Assembly (NCBI GenBank): GCA_029721435.1 | Contig: CM056573.1 | Coordinates: 5,385,501 to 5,449,500 of the forward strand | Length of the DNA: 64,000 nucleotides | Reading direction: 5' to 3' | Source of the DNA: Gymnothorax reevesii | Lineage: Eukaryota > Chordata > Actinopteri > Anguilliformes > Muraenidae | In this document: positions 34,468-47,039 of the stretch, piece after piece | How positions within the stretch are numbered: the stretch's first letter is position 1 | Layout: every line of letters starts with the position of its first letter | The notes under the pieces: model-generated | Database searches by the model: none | What the model was told of the DNA's origin: nothing | The model's input: only the letters and a program-made list of their open reading frames with translations | Made by a program: the position numbers and the translations under genes

Positions 34468-34863
34468 TCATAAAAATAATGTCCACAATGTAACCAGTTC
34501 CACCGGAAATGTCCAAGAGTAAAAATGGTAAGTTACAACTTGAATAAGAGCAGTGCGCACGCGATTACGTATGGTTTGGGCAGTCACACAACCTCTAAAC
34601 AATTCATTCCTAGTGGAAGTTGCAGTGACAAATCGATTATGCAAATGACGTAAGACAATTTGTCGGTCTTCTGCTTTTGACGTCACACGTGGGCTACCAG
34701 AACGAGGTCGGTCAGCTACAGTGCCAGTTTGTTGGAGACGTGTCAGAAGATCATAGATAGTCCGTCGACTGCATCCCATAACCCTTGCAACGTCAGTGAC
34801 GGACGTTTCCGTATTCAGCATGCCAATGGCACATTCACGCGGAATGTTTGACAGCCATGGCAT
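34468..34863 (-). pseudogene. Tc1-like transposase, DNA-binding domain only
   Basis: The ATG at 34863 starts MPWLSNIPRECAIGMLN, then SVTDVARVMGCSRRTIYDLL (first helix-turn-helix), GTVADRPRSGSPRVTSKAED (GRPR-like linker) and QIVLRHLHNRFVTATSTRNE (second helix-turn-helix). This is the paired-like N-terminal half of a Tc1/mariner transposase that binds terminal inverted repeats. After about residue 104 the frame leaves the family and stops at 34468, so the D-D-E catalytic domain (over 200 residues) is missing. The start and first 100 codons are intact. It could be an internally deleted, non-autonomous copy whose peptide could still bind DNA if expressed. Confidence 0.85.
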
Positions 34864-35399
34864 GGAAAGTCAACAAATAATTAACTGTAAAAACTTGTTT
34901 TTCCGAGATGTCACTCTAACGTGCTAACGTGAGATCATTTGCACATCTCTCATATGGTCACGTGACTAGGTACACGAGAAAACGTGGCTTTAGCTTAAAG
35001 TACGCTCGCACGTGCTACGTACCTGTGCACGTCGGAGTTGATGTGTGTCATGATGTCTTTGACAATGCATTTACCCCAAGTGATAATAAAAACTCTGATT
35101 AAAAGTTTCAAGAAAATATTTACAAATTTATGAGTGTGAAGTTTCTTTTTTGACTCATATAATAGGTCACTAGTTTCTTTTAAGTTTTTCTCAAATGACT
35201 GAAGTCGAAGAAAGGACAACAAAGGGTGGAAATCCAGCAAAGAGGTGATGAAACTTAAATACACAGAGACCACAATCAACCAATTGGAAAGGAATGTGCA
35301 AAGCACATGGAGGAACACGGAAAGAATGGAGTTAAACAAGAGAATAATTAATCAATTGACAAGAGGGGACTGAAACTGACACAAACGACTGGACGGAGA

Positions 35400-36770
35400 G
35401 GAAAATACAAGTCAGGAAACTCGAAGGAAAAGACACATTAGGGCATTCAGAAAAGAAACAAACTTTGCCGAGGAGTTGTACTTGATTTGTTCAGCAACAA
35501 GTTCATTGCATTCCTTAAATTTCTCACTCTTAAAGATGTTAATATCCTTTATAATTTCCTTCAGTGAAGGTGGATTTTCATCAATGTCCACTTAGAGGCA
35601 GAGGAGCTGTTAGTACTTGCCAGTTATTTTGCAGGCTGTTGACTTCATCTGGTTGGTTGGTAATACGATGACCAAAGTGCTCGCTGAAATGTTGCTCAAG
35701 TTTCTCAGATGGTATCAGAACTTGTTGTTATTTCCTGATGGCACAATAATCATTTGTCATCTGGAACTTTTGTTAAGCATCCGAGGCCCCAATGGTTAGA
35801 CTAAGAGCATTTCCTTTTTAACATAAGTTATTGCTCAGTTTTCTCAACAACTTTTTAATATCACATTTCAGTTCCGTCAATGTGAAAGTGCATATACAGG
35901 TACTTTGTTCTTTAATAAGAGAAAGAAGTTTCTCATTTGCCCACTCCTGTTTGCCAAAGTATTTTTCAGTGACTGTTTCCTCAGCTGCTATGAAGAGTAC
36001 TCCTTTCAATCTGACTTACATCAAATATTGTTTTTGCAGATTTCCTTTGGATTTCTCCAGAAATATTTCAGATTTGGGCAGCAGCTCATTTGTCCTGAAC
36101 TAATTTCTTTGAGTTCAGAGCTGTACAACACTGACTGTCTGTCAGTTATGGTTAGTGACTTGCAGAACAGCTTAACCATTCAAACGGGATATTAGCTTGA
36201 CAATACTCACAACACTGATTTTATGTTTGTTTAACTTCAGTCAAGGTATACCTGTCGTCAGTTCTCTTTAAGCCAGTCGTCATATTCCATTCGGCAGTAT
36301 GTATGACTTTTCTCGAGAACACAATTCATGTGTTCAAATTCTGTCAATAGATGTCTGCTATTTCCATTGGTGGCAAGGTCATCAGTGATTGGGCAAAGGC
36401 CCTGCCATCTTTCAAAATAATCATTACGAACGATGGTGCTCAAATCACCATCAATAACAACCTTGAAACTCGGGTGTTGTTTACTCATTGATTTGACAGT
36501 GTTGTCATGGAGGTGGAAAAAACAGGTTTAGCTGGAATCAACACTGGCGTCAGTGGAAGTATACCCACAAATTGCCATAATTTTTGAACACTTCACAATT
36601 AATATTGCAGTAAAGATCCTTCTTTCAAGAGTTACTTCATTCTCAAGGAGTAATGTTTTCAGAGATGCCTACACAATGCCACCTCTGTTAGCCACTTTCC
36701 AATGGAAACCACAGTTGATGGATGTCCATTTCTTCATATTTCTCGGTATGAGTTTCAGGTAATTAAACTA
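35400..36770 (-). pseudogene. Unidentified coding relic on the minus strand
   Basis: Several adjacent minus-strand open segments have protein-like composition rather than low-complexity content. One runs 36488-36258 (starting SKQHPSFKVVIDGDLSTIVR, ending EYDDWLKEN) and another 36009-35818 (VLFIAAEETVTEKYFGKQEW). They lie in different frames with stops between them, as in a decayed transposase or other mobile-element gene. I do not recognise the family and see no diagnostic motif. Confidence 0.3.
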
Positions 36771-38325
36771 AAAATTAATATTTGTTTCAGTGTCTGCCAT
36801 TGGCAGATGATCTGGTAAAGATCCAGTTCATCGCTACAAGAAAGAATGCTAACCGATCCAACAGCAAAATTTGATCTGCTTGAGAAATTGCAGGATAAAT
36901 TACATTCTTTGCTTTTTTTTTTTTTTGAAACGATATACATGGCAGCAACTTTATCGTACTGCAGCTAGCCAGATGATTGGCCTGCCCATTAACACCATCT
37001 CTGCCTAGCGAGGAGGCCCTTCAATTGGTCAGGGCCCCCTTAAATCCCATCGCTCTTTACATTATGCAAACTCATATCATTACGAGGCAGGATAATTTCT
37101 ACTCATCCCCGGGCTGGATGTAGGCCACTGTCTTACCCATAACCTGCACAGTGAATAAAAGTCACCTTTTGAAAGGTCTTATTTTTCATCCAGCTACATG
37201 TCATGCCAGCGTCCGCACTAGAGGGCAGCAGTGGGGGAGCTGGTGTAAATGCCAGCCACCTCTCCATGTGGCAGGCTGTTCTTGATTGCAGTATCACCAG
37301 TAGCGGGCTATAATCAATTGCTTAGATTATCTTAAATTCCTCCTCTAAAACCCCCCAAGCCAATTTTATACTTTCGGGGAGTTAAGATGTTGCCCAATCA
37401 TGGGATTCTTCCAATAGTCAATCAGCCCCAGATAGAATATTCTCCAAAGTCTAATCTAATTTTGGTCAATTAAGCACTGCATGAAGAGATAGCAAATTAA
37501 ACAGCAGCGGTGGTTGTCCTTAAATAGACCGCCATATTTCTGTATGTGTACAGTGTTGTCGCGTTCTGATTGGTGTATTCTCGGTGATGCTGATGTAGCC
37601 AGTTGCAGACTCAGCTGCTGTCGGCTAAAGTAGACTATGACTTGGGTGTCCTGCCTGAAGTAGTTTTACCTATTTATCAGTTTATCAGTGGAGGATGATC
37701 TCTCCCACAATAATTGAGTGCCGCTTGAGATTTCTTGTTATTGGAGAGTTTTTTTTTCCCTCTCAGCCATTTGAGGGTTTTATTTCCCATTAGGAGCTGT
37801 TTTTTTGCACTTTTTTACAGTTTGGGAGAATTTGGCCAGATTTTTGCTGTTCTGATAGTCTGCAAAGTGCTATAACAATAAAATTGATGTGATTTAGGTT
37901 CTGATTAGTTTCCAGTTAAGTCAGATGATTTTAGTTGGTGGTGCTGGGGTGCTTAAGTATTACTGATTTTGGCTACATAATCAAATTTAGATTTTTTGAG
38001 GGTGTCATTTTTGGAATGACTGAATGACATTGTGAACTACTGTAAAATGATGCTGACTGCTGAATCTCTGAGGGCAGAACACTACTTTGCTTTAGTTAGT
38101 GGAGAAACTATTCTGTACTCCCTATTTCCTGTGCAGTTATCCTCAAACCATTGCCTTTAAAATGCTACATTATGTGGAATTACTTCAGGATATGACAATA
38201 ATTACATGGCTGAGCGAAATCTGAAGCACAGTAAAATCTAAATTAGTCTGCAGTTCATGGTCCGCTTTGTAAATCTTCTTGCAAAAGATGGCTGAAGCAG
38301 CTTAGTTTTCAGTGGTAAAAGCATT
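36770..38325. other. Non-coding stretch, nothing recognised
   Basis: AT-rich with poly-T tracts (36910-36925, 37740-37760). No gene or element end was found. Confidence 0.4.
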
Positions 38326-38328
38326 GAC

Positions 38329-38900
38329 TGTATATAAAGATGGACAACCTAACAGCTCCCCAAATGTGCAGCCAAAAGGTCTTGATCGCCATCTAGTGGC
38401 TGGCTACAGAAGAAGTTATAAGCCCGCCCCCTCCATGTTAGTGAAAAGGACATCGGCCTCACTGAAATAACGAGTACGAGTCAAATAATTTTTTTCCAAG
38501 GATGGTCTCTTTTATTTTAATTAGTTCTTACCATGCTGATATATCGTTAGCCTGCTGATAAAACCTTGTAAATGATTAACATTACAAGAAAATAAAAAAT
38601 AAATATAAAATAAAAAAATAATAATATAAATAAATAAATATAATTAAAAAATGTTTAATTTTGCATGAAAGAGTAGTGGACATACAAGTTTTTGTTTCCT
38701 ATCAATTTGGAGATACGAGGTTTTATCAGCAGACCGACGATATGTTGAATTGTTCTTTTTTCTTATAAGATTTGTTTTATTTAGTTATTTGATACAATAA
38801 AATAGGGGACGTAAAGTCATGACTGACAGCTTAGATTGACAGCTTCTCTAAGAAACATAGCCGCCTCTTGATTTACTTTCGGGAATTCAACGGAGCTGGA
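38329..38900. mobile_element. Fish interspersed repeat (MITE-like), tentative
   Basis: The segment starting TTGACTGTATATAAAGATGG, continuing through GATCGCCATCTAGTGGCTGG and AAGCCCGCCCCCTCCATG, resembles a repeat seen widely in fish genomes. The far part (38800-38900), with CTGACAGCTTAGATTGACAG and AGAAACATAGCCGCCTC, appears to belong to the same family. A 250-base AT-rich tract separates them. This is recognition by memory of the consensus, not by a motif, and the ends are not defined. Confidence 0.4.
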
Positions 38901-41460
38901 ATGCGTCCATCGAGAAGAGATATAAAATGAACATAACACATGCACAAGTTGCTGGATCCCAGCACAACAGAATATTATCCAAAGTGATTTGCAAGTCCAA
39001 CAAAAATTGATTTCAAAGTGATCTTTGCTCTGAAGGGTCATGCACTGTTTGCAGCAATGCTAGGACTGTAGAAAGGTATAGCAAGCTAGCTAGCTAGAAA
39101 TTTTAGCAGCATTTTATAATAGGTCACCGTAGACAGGAACAGAACTCTCTGGTGAAAAGAGAGCATGAGCTTTGAACATAGCATAATTAAGCTACTATTT
39201 GCAGCAATGTTTTGTTCAGAGCAAAGGGCTTTCAACAGTTTTCGTTGCTCTCGTCGAAATCCGTACAGGCTCCTAAGCCCCCCGGGGTCCCAGGTGGTGG
39301 CTGTTTCTTGCTTCCTTCTTAGAGAGGGGAAGGGTGGGAGGGACATAGAAACGAGACAAGCGGGGATTATGGGAATGTAGGCGGTAAATATAGACGTAAG
39401 GACAAATAGGAAGGCACATTGGGAGTGGCCCTGTTCATTAACCTACCTTATCGGAAACTCCCTTTATTCGTTGTAGAACCGGTCTGTTGGCTGTGTATAT
39501 CACTTAGCGTTTCCTGCTGACAGAGGGAGCCATTTGGGCTTGCTACTTAAAATGTTCAGGGGATTGTGATTCCGAGCAGGGGTTCCAATGGGGGGGGGGG
39601 GGGTGGGATAACCATGGAGGATTCTAGGGGCCTAGGATTCACAGGGACCCCCCAGAGGATACTGTTATTATTATAAACATTCATAAATAAAATATATAGA
39701 CACTTTAATTTTCTATTTTAATTTCTGTAATAACTTAATCAATTTAGAATTAATTTGTTGTTAGTTTCTCAATTTTCAACTTTTTAAGAATAATCTTAGC
39801 ACATCAGCCCCCCCTTACTATTCATCATTTTGTACGGCCCAAGTTACTCTGTGCCTGAATTGGCTGTGAAAACTTTTTCTGCAGGTCAGTTGGTTCCATT
39901 ACATAAATCAGCCAATCACAGATCGGCTCTGGTACCATTGTACGTGCCATCAGCCAATCACAGCTCGGCTCATGCCTCGATGAGAAAGGAAAATCATTCA
40001 ACACCTCTCAGCTGAGTTGTGCACGTGGCAAATTTGTAAATGCTCGTCTTACAATAAAAATGTAAGTGCTCCACAATCCGCGATATTACAATTACACCAG
40101 CTGTTCTGCTGCAGAAGTCCAAAAGTTTATAGCCTCGGCATCGATGACTAATACTGCAGATCGGCGAGCAAATTTCGTGATATCAGACTGTTTTTTCATT
40201 ACCAGTTTTCTGTTTCGCTATTTAGATTTTGCGCATTTCAAATTGTATTCAATTAAATTAAATAGAAATGCGCAGAGAGTGAGGACGATGTCCGCAGTTT
40301 TTAGCCCCAAAAACACAGTCTGCTTCATTGACCGTAGACTGTTCGTGACACTGACTCCTATTTGTAGTATTGAGCTGATACACACATGGTTGTCGCTGGA
40401 GTACATTGGGGAGACGTTACCAGTTAGTTTCTGAATCACTACTTTTGAACATTTTCTGCAATCGACAAAATACAATTATAGTGACCACTGGCCAATTATC
40501 GGAACCCCAAAGAAAACAGACTATAAATCTATAAGAGCCGCAGCTTTTCTCATCTTTATCGTACTCTAATGAAGATAAATCATCTTGCACTCGGACTAAC
40601 CAGCCACCGATTTCATATATGCTACGTGAATAATCATGTACATGCGAGTCTACAGATCAGAGTGGAAATGCGCCTCCAATCTAATCCATCAGGATTGAAG
40701 GTTCGTGATTGAAGTTGAAACAAGCTAGCTAAATAAAAACATTTGCCTGTGGACGCATGCATCCATAGCTTGTATCAACATTAATCTCTTACTTTCGGTA
40801 CTGATGGATACAGTTCTTCGGTTGGATTATTTACTTTGATCCCTAGAACACGTTCATATTTAACAATCGACAAAAACGTATTTTTCCGAAATGTGCCTTT
40901 AATATTAAATGCCCTTATGCACAGATGCGGCAGCCCCAGGAAATCTTCCTCAGCCTGAGAAAAAGTGCTGCTTCTGCGTTCAATCGAGGAGCTCTCCAGA
41001 CTTAAATCCTCACATGGGCACATGTATTCACTGTGAGAAACTGACATGAAGTGCAAACAAGGACTCTGTTTCCTTGATCGACAGATGGCTGTCACATTAT
41101 ATGAGAATGGTAAGTGCCTAGGTACCCGAAAGAAAAACTTCCTCTTAATGGTGCCCTAACCTTTGACCTCTACTCTGACTCTTGTCCACATTTGCTCCAT
41201 AGGTCACCCACCACAGGTGGAGAACAAAGTGCGCACAGAGAGCACACTAAGCGGTTTCAAATTTACTTTTTCTTCCTGTCCGCTAACTGAATCAAGTGGA
41301 GTCATGACAAGGAACTGCTCAGATCTGCTCTCCACATGGGGTTTGGCTCGGGGAAGAAAGACGGTGGTGCGGTGGTGTAACCACAAAATAACAGATGTCT
41401 GGCCAACGCAGCCACAATGGTTCCCTTTGCATGGATTTTTACTACAATAATCGGTGACGC
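38900..41460. other. Mostly non-coding; CCAAT-bearing repeat at 39908-39970
   Basis: A 13-base poly-G tract lies at 39590-39603. The unit CAGCCAATCACAGATCGGCT occurs at 39908-39927 and again, with one change, at about 39951-39970; each copy carries a CCAAT box. An open frame at 40066-40434 and two at 40781-41450 have no recognisable domain. The latter pair is flanked by a good donor-like AATGGTAAGT (41106) and an acceptor-like TCCATAG (41202). Confidence 0.3.
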
Positions 41461-41635
41461 TGAAGATTGTTTTTAAGAGGAAAGCAGATTAATTTCACAG
41501 ATTTTTTATTGATATTTCTATGTTTTAAATTTGTCCTCCACATTTGTACTTAAGATCCTGTTTAAGTTGGTTTTTCAAACACAAAAGAAAATAAATACGC
41601 AATGTAAATTTTCAATCATATAAAAAAGGAGTATC

Positions 41636-41662
41636 ATTATTATTATTATTATTATTATTATT
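41636..41662. repeat. (ATT)9 microsatellite
   Basis: Twenty-seven bases of trinucleotide ATT. Confidence 0.95.
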
Positions 41663-42262
41663 GATTAACATACAATTAGATTTCAATGCCCGTGTCGTGT
41701 CTGCGATCTGTTTATCTGTACAGATCATAAGATAACCAAAACTTTTTAAAGGACAAATTGCAAAATTATTTTGCTTGAAATCCATTTCATAATGGGCTCA
41801 CCAAATGCTACGCAATATAGTGGGACTCTACAAAAAAAAGGTCATTATTTAGGAGCAAAATTAATACTGTTTTCAGTCTCATTTCAGACAGTACCCTTTG
41901 CTGACATCATTATTTTTCAACACGGTGCAAAATATAGCTGGAAATAATTTGAGCAGTGTGCCGAGATTTGAAATGATAGAAAAGGTTAACTGAAGGGGGT
42001 AACTAGGAATCCGATGCACAAGTACACACACTACAACTTTGACGGCTCATTAAGAGCCCTGAAAGAGTGTCCTGGAGATAATGGCTTTTAATTTAGTGTT
42101 TTCCTCGTAAAAACCACCAAAAAGGATCAGAAACCATGCTCAAGCAGCATATGGGAAAGCAACACTGACGGCAGTCCTGTCATCTCTTTTTTTTTCAAAC
42201 CCCGGGGGTAATAATTTTTATGGAAAATCTTGTGAATAATAGCCATTTACTACTGGAGAGGG

Positions 42263-42340
42263 GTGTATGCGTGCATATGTGTGTGCGCGCGTGTGTGTGC
42301 GTGTGTGTGTGCGCGTGTGAGCGCGCATGTGCTTGTGTGT
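42263..42340. repeat. Alternating GT/GC tract
   Basis: About 78 bases of almost strict purine-pyrimidine alternation (GT with GC and AT variants), followed by a nine-G run. Such tracts favour Z-DNA. Confidence 0.9.
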
Positions 42341-43377
42341 TGGGGGGGGTCCTTTGCTTTTAGGAGAGGAAGAATGAATTAATAAGGATCACGCTGCTCT
42401 CTCAGTGCATGGTAGAGTAACAGCATGATTACAGTATGCCATCAAGAAAATTAGTTGTTTCATTTGAGCATATCCCCAGCATGCTGGAGAAACCTAACGA
42501 CTTGCCTTTGTTTACAGAATGCTTCATTATGTAAAGACAAGCTCAAGATTCAAAACACCTGCTACCACCAATCACATATTCAATTATTCTGCTTGTTTAG
42601 GATCATCCAAATATTTTGTCCACTTACATGAACAAAAACAGTACTAAAGTGATTACAGCAGTGGAGTCAAGTTTCTGTTTTGTAGACATAAAGCATGAGA
42701 GAAGACAGCAGTCGGAATGGTGAAATTGACTCAAAGTTTTCGCAGAGGTCATCTCAGGAGGTCAAGGGTCGCAACCTGTCGTCGTTATTCACCCGCAAAT
42801 ACTTTGATAAGTAATACGACTCTTCTTGAACAGGGGCATTTGGGTAATTGTTCAGACTAAATACTGTGATTATGTTACTTTTTAAGGGGATGAAATTTTG
42901 ATTGAGACAGTTTCAGTGACAACTGGGCTCTCCCAAAGTCCTTCCGCTTCGATTTATTGTTCCCAATTAAGTGTGGGATGTAAGTATTTCAGTGACCTGC
43001 CCCTTCTCTGCCCTATGGAAAATGCCACCATTTTCAATGGGGGTTTGCTTACAATAAAATTCCACTTTTGCACATATATGGTGACCAGTCCCAGGTAGTA
43101 AGGGGCGGTGGTGCTGGAGGGGAGAGGACGGTTGTGGTAGTTGGGGTCTGTATTCCTAATTGCTCGTCGGGAACGGCAAACAAGAGAGAAAAATCTTGGA
43201 TAATTAACATCAACTTATTTCCCTGCAAGACGCATTTGTTAGCAACTTGTGGTTGTCAGAAGCAAATTTGTGTGGAAAAGAAAATTGCGCTTTGTGCAGG
43301 ATGGTCCCCTCAGAGTCGAATAGAAATCCCCTCAGTTTGTCCATTGTCCTGGTGACAGGCAGTTGACATATTTGAAA

Positions 43378-43462
43378 GATGGGGGTTGGGAGTGGAGCAG
43401 GGTGTGAAGGGGAAGGGGGGGTTGATGTTGGCCTGGGGGGGTAGGAGGGTCGGGGTGAGGCC
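43378..43462 (+). repeat. G-rich tract with quadruplex-type runs
   Basis: An 85-base block contains at least eight runs of three or more G, including runs of seven. It sits inside a wider G-rich patch (43090-43740) that keeps several frames open by composition. Confidence 0.8.
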
Positions 43463-43469
43463 ATTAATT

Positions 43470-46400
43470 CCCTGCTCGGTGAAGGTGGAGGTGTGCAACT
43501 CGGGCCACATTGCGGACCTGTGCAACATCGGGGTGGCAGGACCAGAGGTCAGGCAGGCGGTCACCGTGGCCCCTCGCAAGTTAAAAAAACACCATAACAC
43601 CGGGTTCCGCGCTCTCATTTGCTTAAGTTATGGCTTTGTTTCCCGGTTTGGTTTGAGTGACAGCCTAGTTGCAGAAGTGGCTGTGGGTGGGGAAAGGGGT
43701 GTGTGTGTTTTGGGGGGAGAGGGGTGTCGAGGGTGTGATGGGAACTCCACTTTAGATCTGAATTGCCTTCTCCACTCCAATCAGCTTGGTGTAAGTTTAA
43801 TGAAGTGCCTTTCTCCCACCACCCCTTCACACTTCCAATCTGTAGAAAAGGCCTCATGTGGGAATCTGACAGCCGCACAATCAGTTCACCATTCATGACT
43901 AGCCCTGTTGTAACCTCTCACAGAAAGGCCTTTGCGTACTCGCCGGCCCCGGCAATTAGACTGGGGACCAATATTTGAGACAGACAAAAGGTCTGAGATT
44001 CAGCCATACAGGTAGTTTTTAAGTTCTTGACAGATAGAAGAAAAAAAAAAAAAATCGAGGCTTGCATTATCCCCTCTGCCTCGACCACTCGTCTGTCTCC
44101 TCTCCCCACAGATTAATGCGCTCCCGCTTTTCAGCGCGAGAACACGTATCACGTGGACAATGCATGCCATTCCTGATCAATACCCCGCCCCTGTTTGCCT
44201 CGGGCAAAGCCAGATGCCGTTATCAGTCATAGGGATTGGCATCAATGCAAAGGCCCAGGCTTTATAACCCGAACTGGCATTCAGAGAAGGGTTAGTAATG
44301 GGTATTCCACGAAGGAATTCAACCTCTGGTCAGCAAGCAACTTCCCTCTTGATCTTTTTACTGTGGTGCGGGCCGGGGAAAGAGAGAGTGGATCTGCAAG
44401 TGCACACAAACACCTACACACAATAATATATTGACACAATAGACAAGTTGCTTAGGGACCATGAATATTTGATGCTGGATGAAGTATTTGAATAAAAGAA
44501 TGGAGGTATGAAAAAACAGATGCAGCAATTAGAGGCCTATTGCCGTTCGGGGGAGACTGACAGGACTGGATGACAGTGGCTTTCACCCTCACACCCCCTG
44601 TCTTCAACATGAGTCCTTTAACAATCCCTGTCAGGAACACTCTTTGAGAAGTGCTTGCACTAGACAATGGCTCTTCACCCTTATTTCGTGCTCTAAGTAG
44701 TGCAGCAGAATGCTGGAAGAAGCTGAAAACAGCCCGTAATGTGAGAAAGACGGGCAGCCATTGTGGTAAGTGTGAAAACCAGAAGGACCCTTTTTAGAGG
44801 CGCACCCGAAAGTGCAATGAAGACCTTTAGTCCTCTGCTCTCTCTGAATCCCCAATTAGACAAACATTAACATCAATTAAGCTTTTATACGACACAGGTT
44901 CCGTATAATTACCTTAATGGGTTGACGCTTTCTTTAGCAGCAATTTCTTAAACAAACTTGGGCCTTTGTGTGACGGGCTAAGAAAATTTTCAGCAGGGAG
45001 TATTTGCTTTTGTCAGGCTTTCTAAAGAGACAGCCGAATTGTTCTATTTAACAACAAACACCTTCAGACAGGACCCCGCAAGCAAGAGCAGTTCCCACCG
45101 TATCTGACTGCCCCGTTCCAAGCTGATTATCCTCCGCGGACAAAAATCCGCCCGGGCTGGGGAGGGAAGGTGCATGTGGAGAGGGCAGGACACAAAAGAC
45201 CCAGTGAGCCTCGGCAGGGCGAGCACCGGGACACGACTGAAGAAAGATTGAATTAGCTCCCTATTTAATGTCCCAAAGAGCCAGATCCGTTCCCTGATCC
45301 AAAGAAACAAAGCACAAGAATTATAAAAACAGGATCTCGGTCATAAACAAAGCAAATCCGTGCTGTCGGACTGAAAGGGAGCTGGTGCTAATTAAACATA
45401 GACTGATCACACTCTTCCTGTCTCCATCCTGCCTCCTTACTCCAACACCCCACAGCCCAGAGCCAGGGCTCCTCTTTAGACTCAGCGAATTTGGATGCAG
45501 ATCCAGGCCTACCGCTTGTCTCCAGCTCAGAAGCAAAGTCCAGTAAAACTTGATTTATTTTTGTAATTCAATAGCTATTTGAGATACCTGTACAACTTGG
45601 AAAGTAAAATAGGTGCGACTCTGAAATTCCAGGCTTTCATATTTTAATTTGTCAGAAGGTCAGGAAAAACTTCTTTCATATCCTTCAGCCTGCAGTTTAT
45701 TCCTCATACATTCTGTTTTTTACTCATTACACTCGGGCTCCATCATCATTCCTGCTGTCATTGTGTGGGGCAGTCAGTTGAGACATCATCTGTCCGATCA
45801 GCTGATCACATCCATCCAATACCACAGCAACACACCTGTGCTGTTAGCCTATCATCTTGCTGCTGTCTTTTTAAAATACGATTCCCTCGCTCTCTTCCTT
45901 TAGAATGTTCGTGGTGATTTCACGCGCACCCTCATCACCACCCTGTCTCCGCAGATTAATCAGTTTCATCATTAATCATCCTCATCAGCCTATCAGCCAG
46001 CCTATCATCAGCCGCCACCAGCACCACTAGTACCTGGCCTCCACGGGGGGATTTATCCTGCTGCAGCTCAGGACAGATGCTCCTCAATTACAAAATCTCC
46101 CCGTTGTGTCCAAGCGCCAAAGGCTTTGTCAAGGCTGTCATCACATCATGAATTAATCTGCAACGTTATTCTTCGGTCTCTCCTGATTGAAATGTCATTA
46201 ATCCAATAAAAGGCTGTCTCTTACGAACTGACCACGTGATTCTGTTTGCTTGATTGATTGACAGACTCAGCATTATGTTTGCGGAATTCCCTCAGCATTG
46301 CAAATGTTTAAAGCCCATGTATCACAAATTGAAGAGAAACTCGCCTTTCCCCTTGATAAATGTTAATCTGCAAAGGTGTGATGTCACAAAATAATATGAG

Positions 46401-46830
46401 GCATATTGTATAATATTTAATTCAGCCCACAATTGAATGCATAATTTAACATTGTGTATACTTATTTTTCCTTATTTATTTCGTATTTCTGAAATAAACC
46501 TACAGAGATTAGATCATCGATCCTTACAGATATCAAGAACACCAACAATTAAAATAGATATTTTTGCCATCTTTTGTCACAATCTGACATGTATACTGCA
46601 AACAAATGTTGCTAAGGAATTCCTCATATCAAAGATGAATCCCAACATTCATTATGCCCTTGAGCTCTCAATTCATACATTCAAATGAAGACGCTCTGCC
46701 CAAGACTGGCCTCTAGGGGGTGATAGTTATTAAGTATTGCTGTTACTCTTAAATTCATCCAGCCTTTGGTCAGCAGAGAGCAAAATAAAGGAAATAATCA
46801 CCATTTCCTGTGCAGACGTGGCGCAGGAAT
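43470..46830. other. Unique non-coding stretch, possible conserved non-coding DNA
   Basis: About 3.3 kb without any recognised transposon, in contrast to the rest of the window. It has balanced composition and many homeodomain-like ATTA/TAAT words (for example ATTAATCAGTTTCATCATTA near 45955-45975). This texture is common in conserved non-coding elements near developmental genes, but conservation cannot be tested here. Short open frames show no domain. Confidence 0.25.
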
Positions 46831-46839
46831 GCCTAACAC

Positions 46840-47035
46840 ATCTCAGCACTGCGAAGCTACATAAAGCAAACAGCTGCACAGCTCCAATGGTACTCTCCGC
46901 AAGTTAGGTTGGCACAGCGCAGCATAGAGCTGAACTGCGCAGATCAGTTCAGCACACTGCAGATCAGCTCAGTGAAATTCTCTCTGCACTGCTCAGCACA
47001 GAACAGTTCAGTGCTGGTCACTGCAAGTCGCTCTT
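46840..47035. repeat. Degenerate CAGCTCAG-rich block
   Basis: Variants of CAGNTCAG and CACTGC recur about a dozen times within 190 bases (for example GCAGATCAGTTCAGCACACT and CACTGCTCAGCACAGAACAG). It looks like an old, decayed tandem repeat. Confidence 0.6.
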
Positions 47036-47039
47036 CTAG

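Noticed and set aside
40781..41450. Pair of 95-104-codon frames with splice-like borders between them
   Set aside because: The frames are on opposite strands and show no known domain. The donor (41106) and acceptor (41202) would enclose an intron under 100 bases with no supporting coding continuity.
43386..43898. 170-codon open frame on the + strand
   Set aside because: It lies in the G-rich tract, where stop codons are rare by composition. It begins with low-complexity Gly/Val, has no domain, and an opposite-strand frame is open over the same bases.
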